64,000 nt of DNA, taken from the NCBI GenBank assembly GCA_964435475.1, contig CAYSZB010000003.1, positions 1-64,000 of the forward strand, written 5' to 3'. The stretch comes from CAYSZB01 sp964435475 (GTDB lineage Bacteria; Chloroflexota; Anaerolineae; Anaerolineales; Anaerolineaceae). Under the pieces are notes generated by a model. It did no database searches and was not told the DNA's origin. It worked only from the letters and a program-made list of their open reading frames with translations. This document shows positions 62,269-64,000 of this stretch, one piece after another. The first letter of the stretch is position 1, and each line of letters begins with the position of its first letter. The position numbers and the translations under genes are program-made.

Positions 62269-63552
62269 ATGCCTGATTTACAAAATAAATTAGAAAATGT
62301 TCTAAAAGAATTCACTCCAGGGGGGATGGAGCGCTACCCGGATATCCTCTACCCCCAATACCAGGGTTATTCTTTATCCAACATCCCATCCACGGTGTGC
62401 CACTTACTGAATGTGCCAGGGATGGGTGAACCTGCATTATGCGGAGAATACCTTGATAAATTCACCGAGTCATTTGATAAAGTTGTCCTGGTGGTCGTTG
62501 ATGCCCTGGGATATGACCTATTAAACCGCTTCATGGACTCAGGAAAAGCAGATGCCCTTAAGCAGAGGCTGGGCGAAAGTGTTTATGCACCGATGACCAG
62601 TATTTGTCCCAGCACGACTTGTTCAGCGCTGACGACCCTGTGGACGGGTGTCAGCCCGGTCACCCATGGGGTCATCGGTTATGAAATGTGGTCGAAAGAA
62701 TATGGCATGGTAATCAATAACATCCTGCACAGTGCGATGAGCTTTGCGGGTGACACGGGCGGGCTCAGGCGGGCAGGTTTTGACCCGGACCAGTTCCTGG
62801 ATCAGCCGACTTTGGGCACACATCTTTCCAACCTGGGGGTGGAAACAGATGCTTTCATGCATTATTCCATTGGTGGATCAGGCCTTTCAACGATGCACAT
62901 GAAGAATGTGGATGTGCATGGCTTTATCAGTGAGTCCGATCTATGGGTCAGCCTGAGGAACAAGATGAATAACAACCCAGGTCGAAAAGCATATTACTAT
63001 GTGTACTGGAGCCCGATCGACACCCTGACCCATCGTTTTGGAGCGGATGACGAGCGGTTAGCCCATGAATTCGCCGGTTTTATCGATTTGATGCGCTCTG
63101 TTTTCATGGATGAACTGTCAGACAATGCCAAAAGGAAGAGCATCATGATCATCACAGCAGATCACGGATCGGTTGTGACACCACGCTATGAAGAGTTTTC
63201 TTTAAAGAATCATCCCATTTTCAACAGCCTGTTACGCATCCAGCCAACCTGTGAAAACCGGCTGGCATTCCTTTACATAAAACCTGGCGCAGAGGATGCA
63301 ATCAGGCAGTATTTTGATGCGACATGGCCTGGAAAGTTCTCAATTATCAGTTCGAAGCAAGCATTTAATGCTGGTTTGTTTGGACCTGGACCAAATAAAA
63401 GTGCAGTTGATGACCGGGTGGGGGACCTGGTGGCGATCGCGCATGGCGATTCATACCTGTGGCGGGGCGAAAAGCCAAATCTGATGTTGGGCAGGCATGG
63501 CGGGTTACATCCTGATGAGATGCTGATCCCGTTTTTGGCCATACCATTGTAA
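62269..63552 (+). CDS. Type I phosphodiesterase/nucleotide pyrophosphatase-family hydrolase
   Basis: A 427-residue alkaline-phosphatase-superfamily enzyme without a signal peptide. Metal site and nucleophile are VVVDALGYDLL and PSTTCSALTTLWTG (Thr nucleophile). YWSPIDTLTHRFG, ITADHGS and GRHGGLHPDEM give the remaining metal ligands. It cleaves phosphodiester or pyrophosphate bonds of an unknown substrate. AGGAG precedes the ATG. It ends before a terminator. Confidence 0.88.
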   Translation: MPDLQNKLENVLKEFTPGGMERYPDILYPQYQGYSLSNIPSTVCHLLNVPGMGEPALCGEYLDKFTESFDKVVLVVVDALGYDLLNRFMDSGKADALKQRLGESVYAPMTSICPSTTCSALTTLWTGVSPVTHGVIGYEMWSKEYGMVINNILHSAMSFAGDTGGLRRAGFDPDQFLDQPTLGTHLSNLGVETDAFMHYSIGGSGLSTMHMKNVDVHGFISESDLWVSLRNKMNNNPGRKAYYYVYWSPIDTLTHRFGADDERLAHEFAGFIDLMRSVFMDELSDNAKRKSIMIITADHGSVVTPRYEEFSLKNHPIFNSLLRIQPTCENRLAFLYIKPGAEDAIRQYFDATWPGKFSIISSKQAFNAGLFGPGPNKSAVDDRVGDLVAIAHGDSYLWRGEKPNLMLGRHGGLHPDEMLIPFLAIPL

Positions 63553-63570
63553 TATTACTGTAAGCAAAGA

Positions 63571-63610
63571 AAACCTGGTCGGTCAAAGATGATCGGCCAG
63601 GTTGTGTTTT
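63571..63610 (+). terminator. Rho-independent terminator after the phosphodiesterase gene
   Basis: AACCTGGTCGGTC, short loop, GATCGGCCAGGTT (one or two mispairs), then GTGTTTTTG. Confidence 0.75.
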
Positions 63611-63644
63611 TGGGGGAAAACTCACCATGACAGAAAATTCCCAC

Positions 63645-63672
63645 TTGACATTCTGTAAAAACTGTCTATAAT
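63645..63672 (+). promoter_or_regulatory. Canonical promoter of the right-edge gene
   Basis: TTGACA (63645-63650), 16 bases, TATAAT (63667-63672): the best promoter in the window. Confidence 0.85.
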
Positions 63673-63673
63673 A

Positions 63674-63689
63674 TAGAACATAAGTTCTA
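63674..63689. promoter_or_regulatory. LexA/SOS-type operator overlapping the transcription start
   Basis: Perfect inverted repeat TAGAAC-ATAA-GTTCTA. Its core GAAC-N4-GTTC (63676-63687) is the Gram-positive LexA (DinR) box, which has also been reported for a Chloroflexota LexA. It starts two bases after the -10, an ideal place for repression. Confidence 0.65.
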
Positions 63690-63711
63690 ATTACTAAAAA
63701 AGGAAGCCAAA

Positions 63712-64000
63712 ATGAATGTTTCGAGTGCGCCTGCCATAAATCTAATTGAAAGCCATGTCTTTGCTACAAAATTATCCCACCCAGTAAGGGCTGTGCACTG
63801 TTCACAGAGAAATCCTTGTTTCCATCCCATACGATCGGTGGGCAGAATTATGAATTCCTTGAAAGACCTTCCCAGGCGGGCGATCCTTCTGGGGGTGGCT
63901 GATGATGACAAACCGGTGCTGCTCGACCTGGACGAATCCGATCCCGGGTCGATCCTTGTCTATTGTGACCAGGGTTATGGCAAAACCCACCAGTTGCAGG
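63712..64000 (+). CDS. P-loop protein (probable FtsK/HerA-like ATPase), 3' end cut by window edge
   Basis: The first 96 codons of a longer gene. AGGAAG lies six to seven bases before the ATG. After an unremarkable N-terminus (NVSSAPAINLIESHVFATKL) and a basic SLKDLPRRAILLGVADD, the sequence PVLLDLDESDPGSILVYCDQ is followed by GYGKTHQL, a Walker A motif ending in GKT. That layout, a beta strand LLDL...GSILV then the P-loop, recalls FtsK/SpoIIIE and HerA-type DNA pumps, which are often linked to DNA repair or mobile elements. The probable LexA box upstream would make it damage-inducible. The identity needs the rest of the gene. Confidence 0.6.
   Translation, partial: MNVSSAPAINLIESHVFATKLSHPVRAVHCSQRNPCFHPIRSVGRIMNSLKDLPRRAILLGVADDDKPVLLDLDESDPGSILVYCDQGYGKTHQLQ

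Noticed and set aside
1..64000. tRNA or rRNA genes, insertion sequences, prophage
   Set aside because: None recognised by eye in the spacers. A tRNAscan or rRNA search was not possible here.

Overview
The window looks like chromosome from a member of the Chloroflexota, most likely an Anaerolineae-type anaerobe or fermenter. This assignment is inference. It rests on secreted proteins with Thr-Pro-rich linkers, a lipoprotein with an eight-stranded-looking C-terminal domain, an M32 carboxypeptidase, SelB, a PLP enzyme plus hydantoinase group, many GT2 enzymes, and a family of beta-helix proteins with a short shared C-terminal motif. No 16S rRNA, tRNA, IS element, prophage or CRISPR array was seen. 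The gene order looks like ordinary chromosome apart from one beta-helix gene cluster and one repeat-rich spacer.

Layout. (1) 1-3159, minus: glycosyltransferase, xpt and guaA (guaA runs off the left edge), a purine salvage unit. (2) 3256-7997: a lipoprotein, a PhzF-family protein, a GH13 glycosidase and a YkuD L,D-transpeptidase. (3) 8041-11210, minus: a three-gene flavoprotein operon (DUF1667, FAD/NAD oxidoreductase, GlpA-like dehydrogenase). (4) 11302-31452, minus: a long array of genes in one direction. In transcription order it holds folD, 8-oxoguanine deaminase, carbamate kinase, an EEP-family hydrolase, threonine synthase, GT2, a PLP enzyme, an unknown protein, dihydropyrimidinase, three complex-I/hydrogenase-4-like membrane proteins, a coiled-coil protein, selB, serA and an M32 peptidase. 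(5) 31523-33453, plus: udk and two DedA/VTT membrane proteins. (6) 33495-34460: a C39-like peptidase with LysM, then an 840-base non-coding spacer full of related hairpin repeats, then rsmG. (7) 36033-46303, minus: six tandem paralogous secreted right-handed beta-helix proteins, the most distinctive feature of the window. (8) 46489-50815: an unknown barrel-like membrane-anchored protein, a GPH-type sugar transporter with a ChbG/YdjC deacetylase, and a GT2. (9) 50819-58439, minus: amidohydrolase, rsmA, a 3D/G5 cell-wall protein, mfd and pth. (10) 58647-63552: a small membrane protein, a radical SAM protein, MscL with a zinc ribbon, an orphan DNA methyltransferase, a nucleoside phosphorylase and a phosphodiesterase. 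(11) From 63712 a P-loop protein runs off the right edge behind a promoter carrying a Gram-positive-type LexA box.

Working together. Purine and pyrimidine handling recurs: guaA, xpt, 8-oxoguanine deaminase, dihydropyrimidinase, carbamate kinase, a second cyclic-amine deaminase, a nucleoside phosphorylase and uridine kinase. Deamination and ring opening feeding carbamate kinase would yield ATP, as in anaerobic purine or hydantoin catabolism, although no carbamoyltransferase or xanthine dehydrogenase is in the window. Several genes have a -10 hexamer 6 to 8 bases before the ATG and no ribosome binding site in between, which suggests leaderless mRNAs. The best candidates for something undescribed are the beta-helix array with its C-terminal motif, the covarying hairpin repeats at 34600-35230, and the complex-I-like trio lacking the usual channel lysines.
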